Source: Pelecanus crispus (taxonomy: Eukaryota > Chordata > Aves > Pelecaniformes > Pelecanidae). Taken from it: DNA of 64,000 nucleotides. Location of the stretch: NCBI RefSeq assembly GCF_030463565.1, contig NC_134659.1, positions 7,572,511 to 7,636,510 of the forward strand, written 5' to 3'. The position numbers and the translations under genes were made by a program. Positions 16,110-26,580 of this stretch are shown here, in pieces. The stretch's first letter is position 1. Every line of letters begins with the position of its first letter. Under the pieces are notes generated by a model, which saw nothing but the letters and a program-made list of their open reading frames with translations, made no database searches and was not told the DNA's origin.

Positions 16110-17660
16110 CAGCGGCGAGGAGCGAGCCCCGTGACAGCGGGTGCCGAGCCGCCCCATGGCGCGTGCTGTGACATGGGTGACCAAGCCACCCCGCGCCGTG
16201 ACACCGGGTGAGCAGCGAGCCCGGTGCATGCCGTGACACCGGGTGACAAAGCCAGCCCATGCTGTGACACCGTGTGACCAAGCCACCGCGCGCCGTGACA
16301 CCGGCTGAGCAGCGAGCCCGGTGCATGCCGTGACACCGGGTGACAAAGCCACCCCTCACTGCCGCACCGGGTGACGCCAGGCAAGCAGCGAGCCCGGCGC
16401 GTGCCGTGGCACCGGGTGACAAAGCCACCCCCATTCTGCAACGCGGCGTGACCAAACCACCGCGCGCCGTGACGCCGGGTGAGCAGCGAGCCCGGTGCAT
16501 GCCGTGACACTGGGTGACAAAGCCACCCCACTCTGCAACACCGTGTGACCAAGCCACCCCACACCGTGACACCGGTGTGAGCAGCGAGCCCGGCGCGTGC
16601 CGTGACAGCGGGTGACAAAGCCACCCCTCACTGCCGCACCGGGTGACGCCAGGCAAGCAGCGAGCCCGGCGCGTGCCATGGCACCGGGTGACAAAGCCAC
16701 CCCACTCTGCAACGCGGCGTGACCAAACCACCGCGCGCTGTGACGCCGGGTGAGCAGCGAGCCCGGTGCATGCTGTGACACTGGGTGACAAAGCCACCCC
16801 ACTCTGCAACACCGTGTGACCAAGCCACCCCACACCGTGACACCGGGTGAGCAGCGAGCTCGGCACATGCTGTGACAGCGGGTGACAAAGCCAGCCCATG
16901 CTGTGACACCGTGTGACCAAGCCACCCCGCGCCGTGACACCGGCTGAGCAGCGAGCCCAGCGCGTGCCGTGGCACCGGGTGACAAAGCCACCCCACTCTG
17001 CAACGCCGCGTGACCAAACCACCGCGCACCGTGACACCGGGTGAGCAGCGAGCCCGGCGCATGCCGTGACAGTGGGTGACAAAGCCACCCCATGCTGTGA
17101 CACCACATGACCAAACCACTCCACGCCGTGACACTGGGTGAGCGGCGAGCCTGGTGCATGCCGTGACACCGGGTGACAAAGCCCACCCCTCACTGCCGCA
17201 CCGGGTGACGCCAGGCAAGCAGCAAGCCCGGCACGTGCCATGGCACCGGGTGACAAAGCCACCCCACTCTGCAACGCGGTGTGACCAAACCACCGCGCGC
17301 CGTGACACCAGGTGAGCAGCGAGCCGGGTGCGTGCCTGACACCGGGTGACCGAAGCCACCCCATGCTGTGACACCAGGTGACCACAGCCACTCCGCATCG
17401 TGGCACTGGGCTCTCAGCGAGCCTGGTGCACGCCCTGTCACTGGGTGACCAAAGCCACCCCGCACCGTGACACCAGCTGAGCAGCGAGCCCGGTGCGTGC
17501 CGTGACACCGGCTGGCCCAAGCCACCCTATAGCACATGCTGTGATGCGGGGTGACAAAACCACCCCACTCTGCAACACCGCGTGACCAAACCACCCCGCA
17601 CCGTGACACCGGGTGAGCAGCGAGCCCGGTGCGTGCCGTGACACCGGGTGACCGAAGCCA
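16110..17660. repeat. CCGTGACACCGGGTGAGCAG minisatellite upstream of AMIGO1, copy A
   Basis: Roughly 1.55 kb of composite units, each combining CCGTGACACCGGGTGAGCAG, GTGACAAAGCCACCCC and TGTGACCAAGCCACC phrases, with unit spacing of about 75-115 bp. Each composite unit carries one or more GGGTGAGC strings resembling 5' splice sites in the AMIGO1 direction. The array ends about 100 bp before the AMIGO1 start codon, so it probably lies in the 5' untranslated region or 5' intron. Copy B is at 20,970-22,430. Confidence 0.9.
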
Positions 17661-17767
17661 CCCCGTGCGAGCCAACCCCGTGCCGCCAGCCCGCCGTGCT
17701 GGGCGTCGTGAGCATGCCGGCGCCGCGTCCCCAGCACCCGTGCGACGCCGTGGGGCGGAGCGCGGCC

Positions 17768-19021
17768 ATGGGGAGCAGCGAGGGGCCGGCGGCCCCGCTG
17801 CCGCTAATGCCGCTGCTGCTGGCGCTGGTGCTGCTGGCGCCGTGGGGGTCTGCGGGCGGGAGCTGCCCCCCGCGCTGCGTCTGCGCCTCCAACATCCTGA
17901 GCTGCTCGCAGGCGGTGCTGAGCTCGGTGCCGGCCCCCCTGCCCCGCTTCACCGCCGTCCTCGACCTCAGCCACAACAACGTCAGCCGGCTGCGCGCCGA
18001 CTGGGCGCCGGGGCGCCTGGCCCACCTCCACGCCTTGCTGCTCAGCCACAACGGGCTCTCCTTCGTCTCCACCGAAGCCTTCGCCCACGTCCCCCACCTC
18101 CGGCACCTGGACCTCTCCTCTAACCGCCTCCGGGCGCTGGAGGAGAACCTCTTCAGCGACCTGACCGAGCTGGAGGTGCTGCTCCTCTACAACAACGAGA
18201 TCTCTGCCGTGGACCGCACCGCCTTCGATAACCTCGCCGTCTCCGTAAGCTTTACCTGGGGCAAAACCGCATCGCCCGCTTCCCGCTGGAGCTGCTGCGC
18301 GACGGCAGCCGCCTGCCGCAGCTGGCCCTGCTCGACCTCTCGGCCAACCGGCTCCGCAGCTTGCCCGTCGGCGAGCTGCAGGCGCTGCCCGCCTGGCTGC
18401 GCGACCGCCTCTACCTGCACAACAACCCGCTGCCTGCGACTGCCCGCTTTTCCAGCTGGTCGCCCGCGGTCGTCGCCGCCGGCTGAGCGCCGTGATGGAT
18501 TTCCAGGAGGAGTTGCGGTGCTTGCTGCCTGCCGCCTCGGCGCCCGTCGGTATCCTCGCCCTGGCTGGCCGGCAGCCGCTCAACTGCAGCGAGGCGCGGG
18601 AAGCGGTGCTGGAAGCCCACCTGGGTGACACCGTCACCCTCAGCTGCGACACCCGGTTGCGGGGGGTGCGTAGCCGGCACTGGGTGACGCCGGGAGGCGA
18701 ACGGGTGTTGGAGGAAGGGGGTAACGGCAGCGCCGCTCTCCTGGCGAACGGCAGCCTGCAGCTGCGGGTGCTGCGCCCCGAGGACGCCGGCACCTACTCC
18801 TGCTGGGTGGCAGGTCCCTCCTCAACGAGACCCTCTACGTGGAGCTGCTGGTGCACAACTTCACCCTGCACGGTCCCCACGACACCCTCAACACCGCCTA
18901 CACCACGCTGGTGGGCTGCATCCTCAGCGTGGTGCTAGTGCTCATCTACCTGTACCTCACTCCGTGCCGCTGCTGCTGCTGCCGCGGCGCCGACAAGCCG
19001 CCGGCTCCCCGCGACGACAGC
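17768..19021 (+). CDS. AMIGO1: AMIGO1, copy A, cut off at the assembly gap
   Basis: This has the same gene content as 22,537-23,795: signal peptide, LRRNT (CPPRCVCASNILSCS), leucine-rich repeats, LRRCT, Ig domain and the transmembrane segment TTLVGCILSVVLVLIYLYLT, stopping at the N gap just after the membrane-proximal Arg/Asp region. Compared with copy B it lacks single bases near 18,235 (which turns DNLGHLRKLYLG out of frame), near 18,431, and near 18,813, and has a few substitutions. At the stretch around VTPGGERVLEEGG it holds the correct frame where copy B does not. The errors are complementary, and the contig ends exactly at the gap, so I read this as a second haplotype or unmerged read consensus of one gene rather than a pseudogene. 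The start at 17,768 precedes a typical signal peptide; an upstream in-frame ATG gives only unconserved residues. Confidence 0.9.
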
Positions 19022-19221
19022 NNNNNNNNNNNNNNNNNNNNNNNNNNNNNNNNNNNNNNNNNNNNNNNNNNNNNNNNNNNNNNNNNNNNNNNNNNNNNNN
19101 NNNNNNNNNNNNNNNNNNNNNNNNNNNNNNNNNNNNNNNNNNNNNNNNNNNNNNNNNNNNNNNNNNNNNNNNNNNNNNNNNNNNNNNNNNNNNNNNNNNN
19201 NNNNNNNNNNNNNNNNNNNNN
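19022..19221. other. Assembly gap, 200 N
   Basis: Exactly 200 N, the usual placeholder for a gap of unknown size. The sequence on its left matches sequence 4.8 kb to the right, so the true gap is probably an overlap of negative length. Confidence 0.98.
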
Positions 19222-20100
19222 GGATGGGAATGGGGACAGGGATGGGATGGGGATGAGGATGAGGATGGAGGTGGGGACAGGGATGGGATGGGGATGGGAT
19301 AGGGATGGGGATGGATGGATGGATAGGGATGGGGATGGGATGGGATGGGATAGGGATGGGGATGGGATGGGGACAGGGATGGGATAGGGATAGGATGGGA
19401 ATGGGGACAGGGATGGGATGGGGATGGGATTATGATGGGAATGGGGATGGGGACAGGGATAGGATAGAGATGATGAGGATGGGGATGGGGATGGGGACAG
19501 GGATAGGATGGGAATGGGGACAGGGATGGGATGGTGATGGGGATGGGGACAGGGATGGGATGGGGATGGGGACAGGGATGGGATAGGGATGGGGATGGGG
19601 ATGGGGATGGGGATGGGGATGGGGACAGGGATGGGATGGGAATGAGGACAGGGATGGGATGGGGATGGGGACAGGGATGGGATGGGGATGGGGATGGGGG
19701 TGGGGTGGGGTTGAGGATAGGGGTGACGGGGATGGGATGGGGACAGGGATGGGATGGGGACAGGGATGGGATGGTGATGGGGATGGGGGTGGGGATGGGG
19801 ACAGGGATGGGATGGGGGTGGTGATGGGGGTGGGATGGGGATGGGGACAGGGGTGGGATGGGGGTGGGATGGGGATGGGATGGGGATGGGGGACGGGATG
19901 GGGATGGAGACAGGGGTGGGGTGGGGTTGAGGATGGGGGTGACGGGGATGGGATGGGAATGGGGATGGGGACAGGCATGGGATGGAGGTGAGGATGGGGG
20001 TGACGGGGATGGGATGGGAATGGGGATGGGGACAGGCATGGGATGGAGGTGAGGATGGGGGTGACGGGGATGGGATGGGAATGGGGATGGGATGGCGATG
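19222..20100. repeat. GGGATGGGGACA minisatellite, copy B
   Basis: Starts at the gap with sequence equal to 14,167 onward and follows the same order of variants, with about 220 fewer bases overall and a local GGATGGATGGAT difference at 19,313-19,323. G-quadruplex-prone on the plus strand. Confidence 0.95.
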
Positions 20101-20249
20101 GGATGGGGCGGGGATGAGGCGCGGTGGCAGGGCTGTGGGGATGCAGAGGGGGATGGGGATGACGGGGATGGGCACAGGAACGGGGCGGGCCGGGGGCCGG
20201 GGCCGGCACCGGGGGCTCCGGGGGGGGCTCGGCCGGGGGGCGCCGCGCG

Positions 20250-20400
20250 GCCCAGGAGGGGTTAAGCGGGCGCTGCCGCCATTGGTCGGGGCGCTGCGGC
20301 GGCAGCCAATGGGGACCGGCCGTGCGCGGGGTGCGCCGCGCCGGGCCCGCCCCCAGACCCTGTCCCGGGGCCGCGGGTGCGCGCTGCGGCCGGCGGGGGG
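20250..20400 (+). promoter_or_regulatory. Probable AMIGO1 promoter, copy B
   Basis: Repeats 15,400-15,556: ATTGG at 20,281-20,285 and CCAAT at 20,306-20,310 in a CpG-rich unique segment. Near-identical to copy A with single-base run-length differences. Confidence 0.45.
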
Positions 20401-20404
20401 CTCG

Positions 20405-20755
20405 GCCCGGCCCGCTCGGCTGCGCTCGGCTCCGCTCGGCTCCGCTCGGCTGGGCTCGGCTCCGCTCGGCTCCGCTCGGCTCGGCTGGGCTCGGCTCGGC
20501 CCGGTCGCTCGGCTGCGCTCGGCTCCGCTCGGCCCCGCTCGGCTCGGCCCTGCCCGGTCGCTCGGCCCCACTCGGCCCCGCTCGGCTCGGCCCGGCCCGC
20601 TCGGCTCCGCTCGGCTCCGCTCGGCCCCACTCGGCCCGGTCGCTCGGCTCCGCTCGGCCCCACTCGTCTCGGTTCGACGCTGCCCGGCTCGGTTCGGCCT
20701 CGCTCGGCTCCCTTCGGCTCCCTTCGGCTCCCTTCGGTCCGGCTCGGCCTCCCCT
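20405..20755. repeat. GCTCGGCTCC minisatellite, copy B
   Basis: Second assembled copy of the decamer array at 15,557-15,895, with small differences in unit order. Confidence 0.9.
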
Positions 20756-20969
20756 CAGCGCCCTCCTCCGCACCGGCCCCGGTACCGGGCCCCGGTAACG
20801 CCCCGGGAAGGGGGGGGGGGGGGGCGGTGGGCATCCTCCCGCGGGCTCCGTCCGCAGCGGGGCCGGGGCCGGGAGGGGGCGGGGGGGGCCGGGGCCGCCT
20901 CCGCAGCGCGGGGGGAGCGGGGCTGCGGCGGGCGGGACCCCCGGGGCGGGCGGGGACCCGGGCACGGCG

Positions 20970-22430
20970 TGACAGCGGCGAGGAGCGAGCCCCGTGACAG
21001 CGGGTGGCCGAGCCGCCCCATGGCGCGTGCTGTGACATTGGGTGACCAAGCCACCCCGCGCCGTGACACCGGGTGAGCAGCGAGCCCGGTGCATGCCGTG
21101 ACACCGGGTGACAAAGCCAGCCCATGCTGTGACACCGTGTGACCAAGCCACCGCGCGCCGTGACACCGGCTGAGCAGCGAGCCCGGCGCGTGCCGTGACA
21201 CCGGGTGACAAAGCCACCCCTCACTGCCGCACCGGGTGACGCCAGGCAAGCAGCGAGCCCGGCGCGTGCCGTGGCACCGGGTGACAAAGCCACCCCATTC
21301 TGCAACGCGGCGTGACCAAACCACCGCGCGCCGTGACGCCGGGTGAGCAGCGAGCCCGGTGCATGCCGTGACACTGGGTGACAAAGCCACCCCACTCTGC
21401 AACACCGTGTGACCAAGCCACCCCACACCGTGACACCGGGTGAGCAGCGAGCCCGGCGCGTGCCGTGACAGCGGGTGACAAAGCCACCCCTCACTGCTGC
21501 ACCGGGTGACGCCAGGCAAGCAGCGAGCCCGGCGCGTGCCATGGCACCGGGTGACAAAGCCACCCCACTCTGCAACACCGTGTGACCAAGCCACCCCACA
21601 CCGTGACACCGGCTGAGCAGCGAGCTCGGCGCATGCTGTGACAGCGGGTGACAAAGCCAGCCCATGCTGTGACACCCGTGTGACCAAGCCACCCCCGCGC
21701 CATGACACCAGCTGAGCAGCGAGCCCGGCGCGTGCCGTGACAGCGGGTGACAAAGCCACCCCCACTCTGCAACGCCGCGTGACCAAACCACCGCGCACCG
21801 TGACACCGGGTGAGCAGCGAGCCCGGCGCATGCCGTGACAGTGGGTGACAAAGCCACCCCATGCTGTGACACCACATGACCAAACCACTCCACGCCGTGA
21901 CACTGGGTGAGCGGCGAGCCCGGTGCATGCCGTGACACCGGGTGACAAAGCCACCCCTCACTGCCGCACCGGGTGACGCCAGGCAAGCAGCAAGCCCGGC
22001 ACGTGCCATGGCACCGGGTGACAAAGCCACCCCACTCTGCAACGCGGTGTGACCAAACCACCGCGCGCCGTGACACCAGGGTGAGCAGCGAGCCGGGTGC
22101 GTGCCTGACACCGGGTGACCGAAGCCACCCCATGCTGTGACACCAGGTGACCACAGCCACTCCGCATCGTGGCACTGGGCTCTCAGCGAGCCTGGTGCAC
22201 GCCCTGTCACTGGGTGACCAAAGCCACCCCGCACCGTGACACCAGCTGAGCAGCGAGCCCGGTGCGTGCCGTGACACCGGCTGGCCCAAGCCACCCTATA
22301 GCACATGCTGTGATGCGGGGTGACAAAACCACCCCACTCTGCAACACCGCGTGACCAAACCACCCCGCACCGTGACACCGGGTGAGCAGCGAGCCCGGTG
22401 CGTGCCGTGACACCGGGTGACCGAAGCCAC
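20970..22430. repeat. CCGTGACACCGGGTGAGCAG minisatellite, copy B
   Basis: Second assembled copy of 16,110-17,660, about 90 bases shorter, with one composite unit missing or rearranged near 21,560-21,780 and several run-length differences. It ends about 100 bp before the copy B AMIGO1 start codon. Confidence 0.9.
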
Positions 22431-22536
22431 CCCGTGCGAGCCAACCCCGTGCCGCCAGCCCGCCGTGCTGGGCGTCGTGAGCATGCCGGCGCCGCGTCCC
22501 CAGCACCCGTGCGACGCCGTGGGGCGGAGCGCGGCC

Positions 22537-24023
22537 ATGGGGAGCAGCGAGGGGCCGGCGGCCCCGCTGCCGCTAATGCCGCTGCTGCTGGCGCTGGTGC
22601 TGCTGGCGCCGTGGGGGTCCGCGGGCGGGAGCTGCCCCCCGCGCTGCGTCTGCGCCTCCAACATCCTGAGCTGCTCGCAGGCGGTGCTGAGCTCGGTGCC
22701 GGCCCCCCTGCCCCGCTTCACCGCCGTCCTCGACCTCAGCCACAACAACGTCAGCCGGCTGCGCGCCGACTGGGCGCCGGGGCGCCTGGCCCACCTCCAC
22801 GCCTTGCTGCTCAGCCACAACGGGCTCTCCTTCGTCTCCACCGAAGCCTTCGCCCACGTCCCCCACCTCCGGCACCTGGACCTCTCCTCTAACCGCCTCC
22901 GGGCGCTGGAGGAGAACCTCTTCAGCGACCTGACCGAGCTGGAGGTGCTGCTCCTCTACAACAACGAGATCTCTGCCGTGGACCGCACCGCCTTCGATAA
23001 CCTCGGCCATCTCCGTAAGCTTTACCTGGGGCAAAACCGCATCGCCCGCTTCCCGCTGGAGCTGCTGCGCGACGGCAGCCGCCTGCCGCAGCTGGCCCTG
23101 CTCGACCTCTCGGCCAACCGGCTCCGCAGCTTGCCCGTCGGCGAGCTGCAGGCGCTGCCCGCCTGGCTGCGCGACCGCCTCTACCTGCACAACAACCCGC
23201 TGGCCTGCGACTGCCCGCTTTTCCAGCTGGTCGCCCGCGGTCGTCGCCGCCGGCTGAGCGCCGTGATGGATTTCCAGGAGGAGTTGCGGTGCTTGCTGCC
23301 TGCCGCCTCGGCGCCCGTCGGTATCCTCGCCCTGGCTGGCCGGCAGCCGCTCAACTGCAGCGAGGCGCGGGAAGCGGTGCTGGAAGCCCACCTGGGTGAC
23401 ACCGTCACCCTCAGCTGCGACACCCGGTTGCGGGGGGTGCGTAGCCGGCACTGGGTGACGCCGGGGAGGCGAACGGGTGTTGGAGGAAGGGGGTAACGGC
23501 AGCGCCGCTCTCCTGGCGAACGGCAGCCTGCAGCTGCGGGTGCTGCGCCCCGAGGACGCCGGCACCTACTCCTGCTGGGTGGCAGGGTCCCCTCCTCAAC
23601 GAGACCCTCTACGTGGAGCTGCTGGTGCACAACTTCACCCTGCACGGTCCCCACGACACCCTCAACACCGCCTACACCACGCTGGTGGGCTGCATCCTCA
23701 GCGTGGTGCTGGTGCTCATCTACCTGTACCTCACCCCGTGCCGCTGCTGCTGCTGCCGCGGCGCCGACAAGCCGCCGGCTCCCCGCGACGACAGCATCAA
23801 CTCCTCCGTCCTCAGTGCCACCCCCAACCACGCCACCGGCGTCCCCGGGGAGCCTTGCCGCTCCCGCTCGGCCTCCGCCACCGGCCCGGGGCAGAACGGC
23901 AGGTTCAAGGTGGGGGGGCACCCCCCAGCCGCCCCCCCCGGCACGGCCCCCAAGGCGCAGAGGAAGGTGTCGGATCCGGACTCGGTCAGCTCCGTCTTCT
24001 CCGACACCCCCATCGTGGTGTAG
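22537..24023 (+). CDS. AMIGO1: AMIGO1, full-length copy B (two one-base frame breaks)
   Basis: Type I membrane adhesion protein of neurons and an auxiliary subunit of Kv2.1 channels. Residues 1-31 are a signal peptide; 33-47 the LRRNT cysteines (CPPRCVCASNILSC); about 60-215 hold six leucine-rich repeats (LDLSHNNVSRL, LDLSSNRLRAL, LLLYNNEISAV); 219-275 the LRRCT (NNPLACDCPLFQL); about 285-365 an Ig domain (VTLSCDT to GTYSCWV); about 379-399 the membrane helix TTLVGCILSVVLVLIYLYLT, then a palmitoylation-type CRCCCCRG. The C-terminus VSSVFSDTPIVV is identical to human AMIGO1. Coding is in one exon. The frame shifts once at the G-run 23,463-23,466 and once at the C-run 23,589-23,592, each by one surplus base compared with copy A. 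Without those two bases the length is 494 residues (human 493). I take these as consensus errors, not gene loss. Confidence 0.96.
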
Positions 24024-24796
24024 GGAGGGGGGACACTGCGGGGACAGTCTCCAGGGATGCCCCGTGTCCCCCCCCCGCCTCTGGGACACGTCCCCCATGG
24101 ATGCGCTGCGGGCAGGAGGGGCAGCCTGGACCCCCCACCGCCGGTGTCCCCAGCTTTGGGGTGACGCCGTCGCCCCCCCCTGCATCGCCGCTGGCCACCC
24201 ACGCCGGCCTCCGCCAAGGTCACCGCCGCCGCGGGACCCGCGAGGGACAAGGGGGCTCCTGTGGGGACAGCGTGGCCGCCGAGCCGGGGGGGCACCGGCC
24301 CGTTGCCCACCGGGCACTGCAGGACCACGGGTGACGGCGCCCGGGCCGGTTTGGCGCGTGGCCCCCCGCCGGGGACGGCGGGCACCGGGGGCACCCACGC
24401 GGCGGCGGTGCCGGGAGCTGGGCCCCGGGGGTCCCGTTTCGGCAGGGCAGCCGCCCCCCCTCCCCGCGACGCCGACCCCCCCCGCGCCCTCCCCGGCATG
24501 TCTGTCGCGAAGCATGAGTCCCGCTCGGCGGGGGGGACACGAGGGGCACGTCACCCCCTGGGGACCCATGGGCGCGACCCCCCCCCAACACCCTCCTGCC
24601 CGCCCCCCATGCACCCCCCAGCCACAAGCAGAGCCCCCCACCCCGCAGGGAGCGGGACCCCGGGGGGCTCCAGCACCCCAATGGGGGCACCCACGCACCC
24701 CAGCCTGTGTCCCCCGTGTCCCCCTCCCCGGGTCGCGTCCCGTGTCCCGTCCCCCCCCCCCGTGCTGGCAGCCCCTGATGCCATGGCCAAAATAAA
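24024..24796 (+). terminator. AMIGO1 3' untranslated region with AATAAA at 24,791
   Basis: After the TAG at 24,021-24,023 comes a C-rich untranslated stretch ending in ATGGCCAAAATAAACG. The canonical poly(A) signal AATAAA lies at 24,791-24,796, followed by a T-rich stretch. It is the first such signal downstream and the likely end of AMIGO1. Confidence 0.65.
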
Positions 24797-24799
24797 CGT

Positions 24800-25470
24800 T
24801 TTCCCCCGTCGTGCCTGCGCAGCCTCCGCCGGTTTCGGGGGGCTAAGAGGGTCGTCCCCAAGATGGGGTCCCCTCGCTGGGTGGGGGGGGGGTGTCAGGG
24901 ACAGTGCCACCGCGCCAGCCCTGCGGGACCCCCCCGGGATGAGGAGTCAGGCGGAGCCGGGGCCCCCCGCTGCCACCCTGGCCCCCCATTTGGGGGAGCC
25001 AGGGGGTTGGGGGAAGGGGGGGCACCCCAAGGCCCCGCCGACCGTGCAGCTTCCGTGCAGCCCCCCCCAAGCCAGCCCCCGTGCTCACCCCCCGCCCCCC
25101 ACTGACCCTTCCTGGCCCCCCCCCCAGCACCCCAAAGACCCCCTATGGTCCTCCCCCCACCCCACTGCATCCCCCCCAGGGACCCCCCCCAGCTCCCAGG
25201 ACGGGGGGACCCCTGCCCTTCGGGGGTTCCTGGGGACCCCCCCCATCCCTCTGTCCCCTCGGGACGGCCCCTGGGCCCCCCCCGCAGCCCCCATCCCTGC
25301 TGCCCTCGGCCGGGGACCCCCCCCCCCGGGGACCCCCCCAGCCCCTTCTCTGCCCTCACCGCGCTCCTGGGGCCACCCCCGCTGTCCCCAAACACCATGG
25401 GGACCCCCAGGACACAGCCCCCAGCGCCCCCCCCCCCCCCCCCTTCTCTGCAATACCTGGCTTTTTTGGG
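24800..25470. other. GC-rich intergenic stretch after AMIGO1
   Basis: C-run-rich sequence without a recognisable exon on either strand. By mammalian synteny CYB561D1 would be expected between here and about 28 kb on the minus strand; no peptide resembling its six-helix cytochrome b561 core is visible. Confidence 0.5.
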
Positions 25471-25474
25471 TTTT

Positions 25475-25690
25475 TTTCTCCTTTTTTTTTTTTTTTTTTT
25501 TTTAAAAAAGAAACAAAAAACACCAATAGTAATTCTTATAAATATCCGCGGCCGGTGTGGTGGCCCGGTGGTGGCCCGGTGGCCAGTCCTGTGCCGGGCC
25601 CCCCCCGGCCGCAGCCGCCTCCGCTGCCGGGGGCTGGTTTAGCAGCAAGAACAGAACTGAGAGTTTTTGAGGTATTTTTCTGGAAGTTGG
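25475..25690 (-). other. AT-rich island, candidate 3' untranslated end of a minus-strand gene
   Basis: Read on the minus strand, the island contains CTCAAAAACTCTCAGTTCTG, then a GC-rich core, then GATATTTATAAGAATTACTA followed by T-rich sequence and an A-run (25,481-25,505). It is the only AT-rich, non-repetitive sequence for many kilobases and looks like the end of a messenger RNA. ATXN7L2, whose last exon I could not place, or CYB561D1 would be the candidates by position and strand. No canonical AATAAA is seen. Confidence 0.3.
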
Positions 25691-25738
25691 GTTTTTCCTC
25701 CTTCTTTTTGTTTTCCTTGGGGGCAGGGGGTTGGGTGC

Positions 25739-25767
25739 TTTTTTTTTTTTTTTTTTTTTTTTTTTTT
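25739..25767. repeat. Poly(T) run
   Basis: An uninterrupted T run of about 29 bases on the plus strand (poly(A) on the minus strand), flanked by C-rich sequence. It may be a simple repeat or a remnant poly(A) tail; no target-site duplication was identified. Confidence 0.8.
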
Positions 25768-25959
25768 CCGCCCCCCACCCCCCACTCCCCCCCCCCCCGG
25801 CTTTTCCTCGGCTTTTCGGCGTTTCCGGTGGGGGCTTCTTTGCGCCCGCGCTGGAGGGGTGCGGGGGGACAGCGGTGCCCGGTGGGGGGTGGTCCTGGTG
25901 GCCCCTCCGTTAATGGGCTTTGGACTGCGGGAGAGGAGAGCGCGGGTGAGCCCCGGGGA

Positions 25960-26580
25960 CCCTGGGCCCACAGTGTCCCCCACCCAGGGTTTGGGTGTCC
26001 CCCACCCAGGGTTTGGGTGTCCCCGGAGGGAGCATCCCCCCCCCATAGACAAACACATCCCCAGGGGGTCCCCACCTCCCCCAGCTGGGATGTCCCAGGA
26101 CCCGAGATCAGTGTCGCCCCCCCCCCCCCCCCCCCCCCAGTGTCCCCTACTTGGGGCCAGGGGGTACCCAGGGGGTCCCCACAGTGCCCCTCACCTGGGG
26201 CATGGGTGGCCCCGAAGGTCCCCGTGGTGCCCCCCACCCCAGAGCCATGGTGTCCCCAGGGGGTCCCCGCTGCATCCACCCCCCGTGACCCCAGACCACA
26301 GTGTCCCCCAGTGTCCCCTACCCCAGGCCAGGGGGTCCCCAGGGTGTCCCCCCTCCCCTGGGACACGGACGTCCCCATGTTGTCCCCGTGGTGCCCCCCT
26401 AACCAAGACCAGGACACCCCCATGGCGTCCCCCACCTGGGCCACGGTGTCCCCATGGTGCCCCCCTAACCGAGACCAGGGGGTGCCCATGGCATCCCCCA
26501 CCCCACACCAGGGGGTCCCTCAGGCCATGGGTGCACACAAGCAGCCCTGGGAGGAGCCGGGGGTCCCCCCCTGTACCCTG
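25960..26580. repeat. Degenerate GGTGTCCCCCACC-type repeats
   Basis: Loose repeats of GTGTCCCC, CAGGGGGTCCCC and CCCACCCAGG phrases in a C-rich strand, grading into the ordered array that follows. No coding content. Confidence 0.6.

Noticed and set aside
17768-19021. AMIGO1 copy A as a true pseudogene or paralogue
   Set aside because: Its flanking repeats are also duplicated in order, it ends at an N gap, and its frame errors are complementary to those of the other copy; an unmerged overlap explains it better.
25739-25767. Poly(T) run as the tail of a retrocopy or virus-like element
   Set aside because: There is no recognisable element or gene body beside it and no target-site duplication; a simple run is enough.
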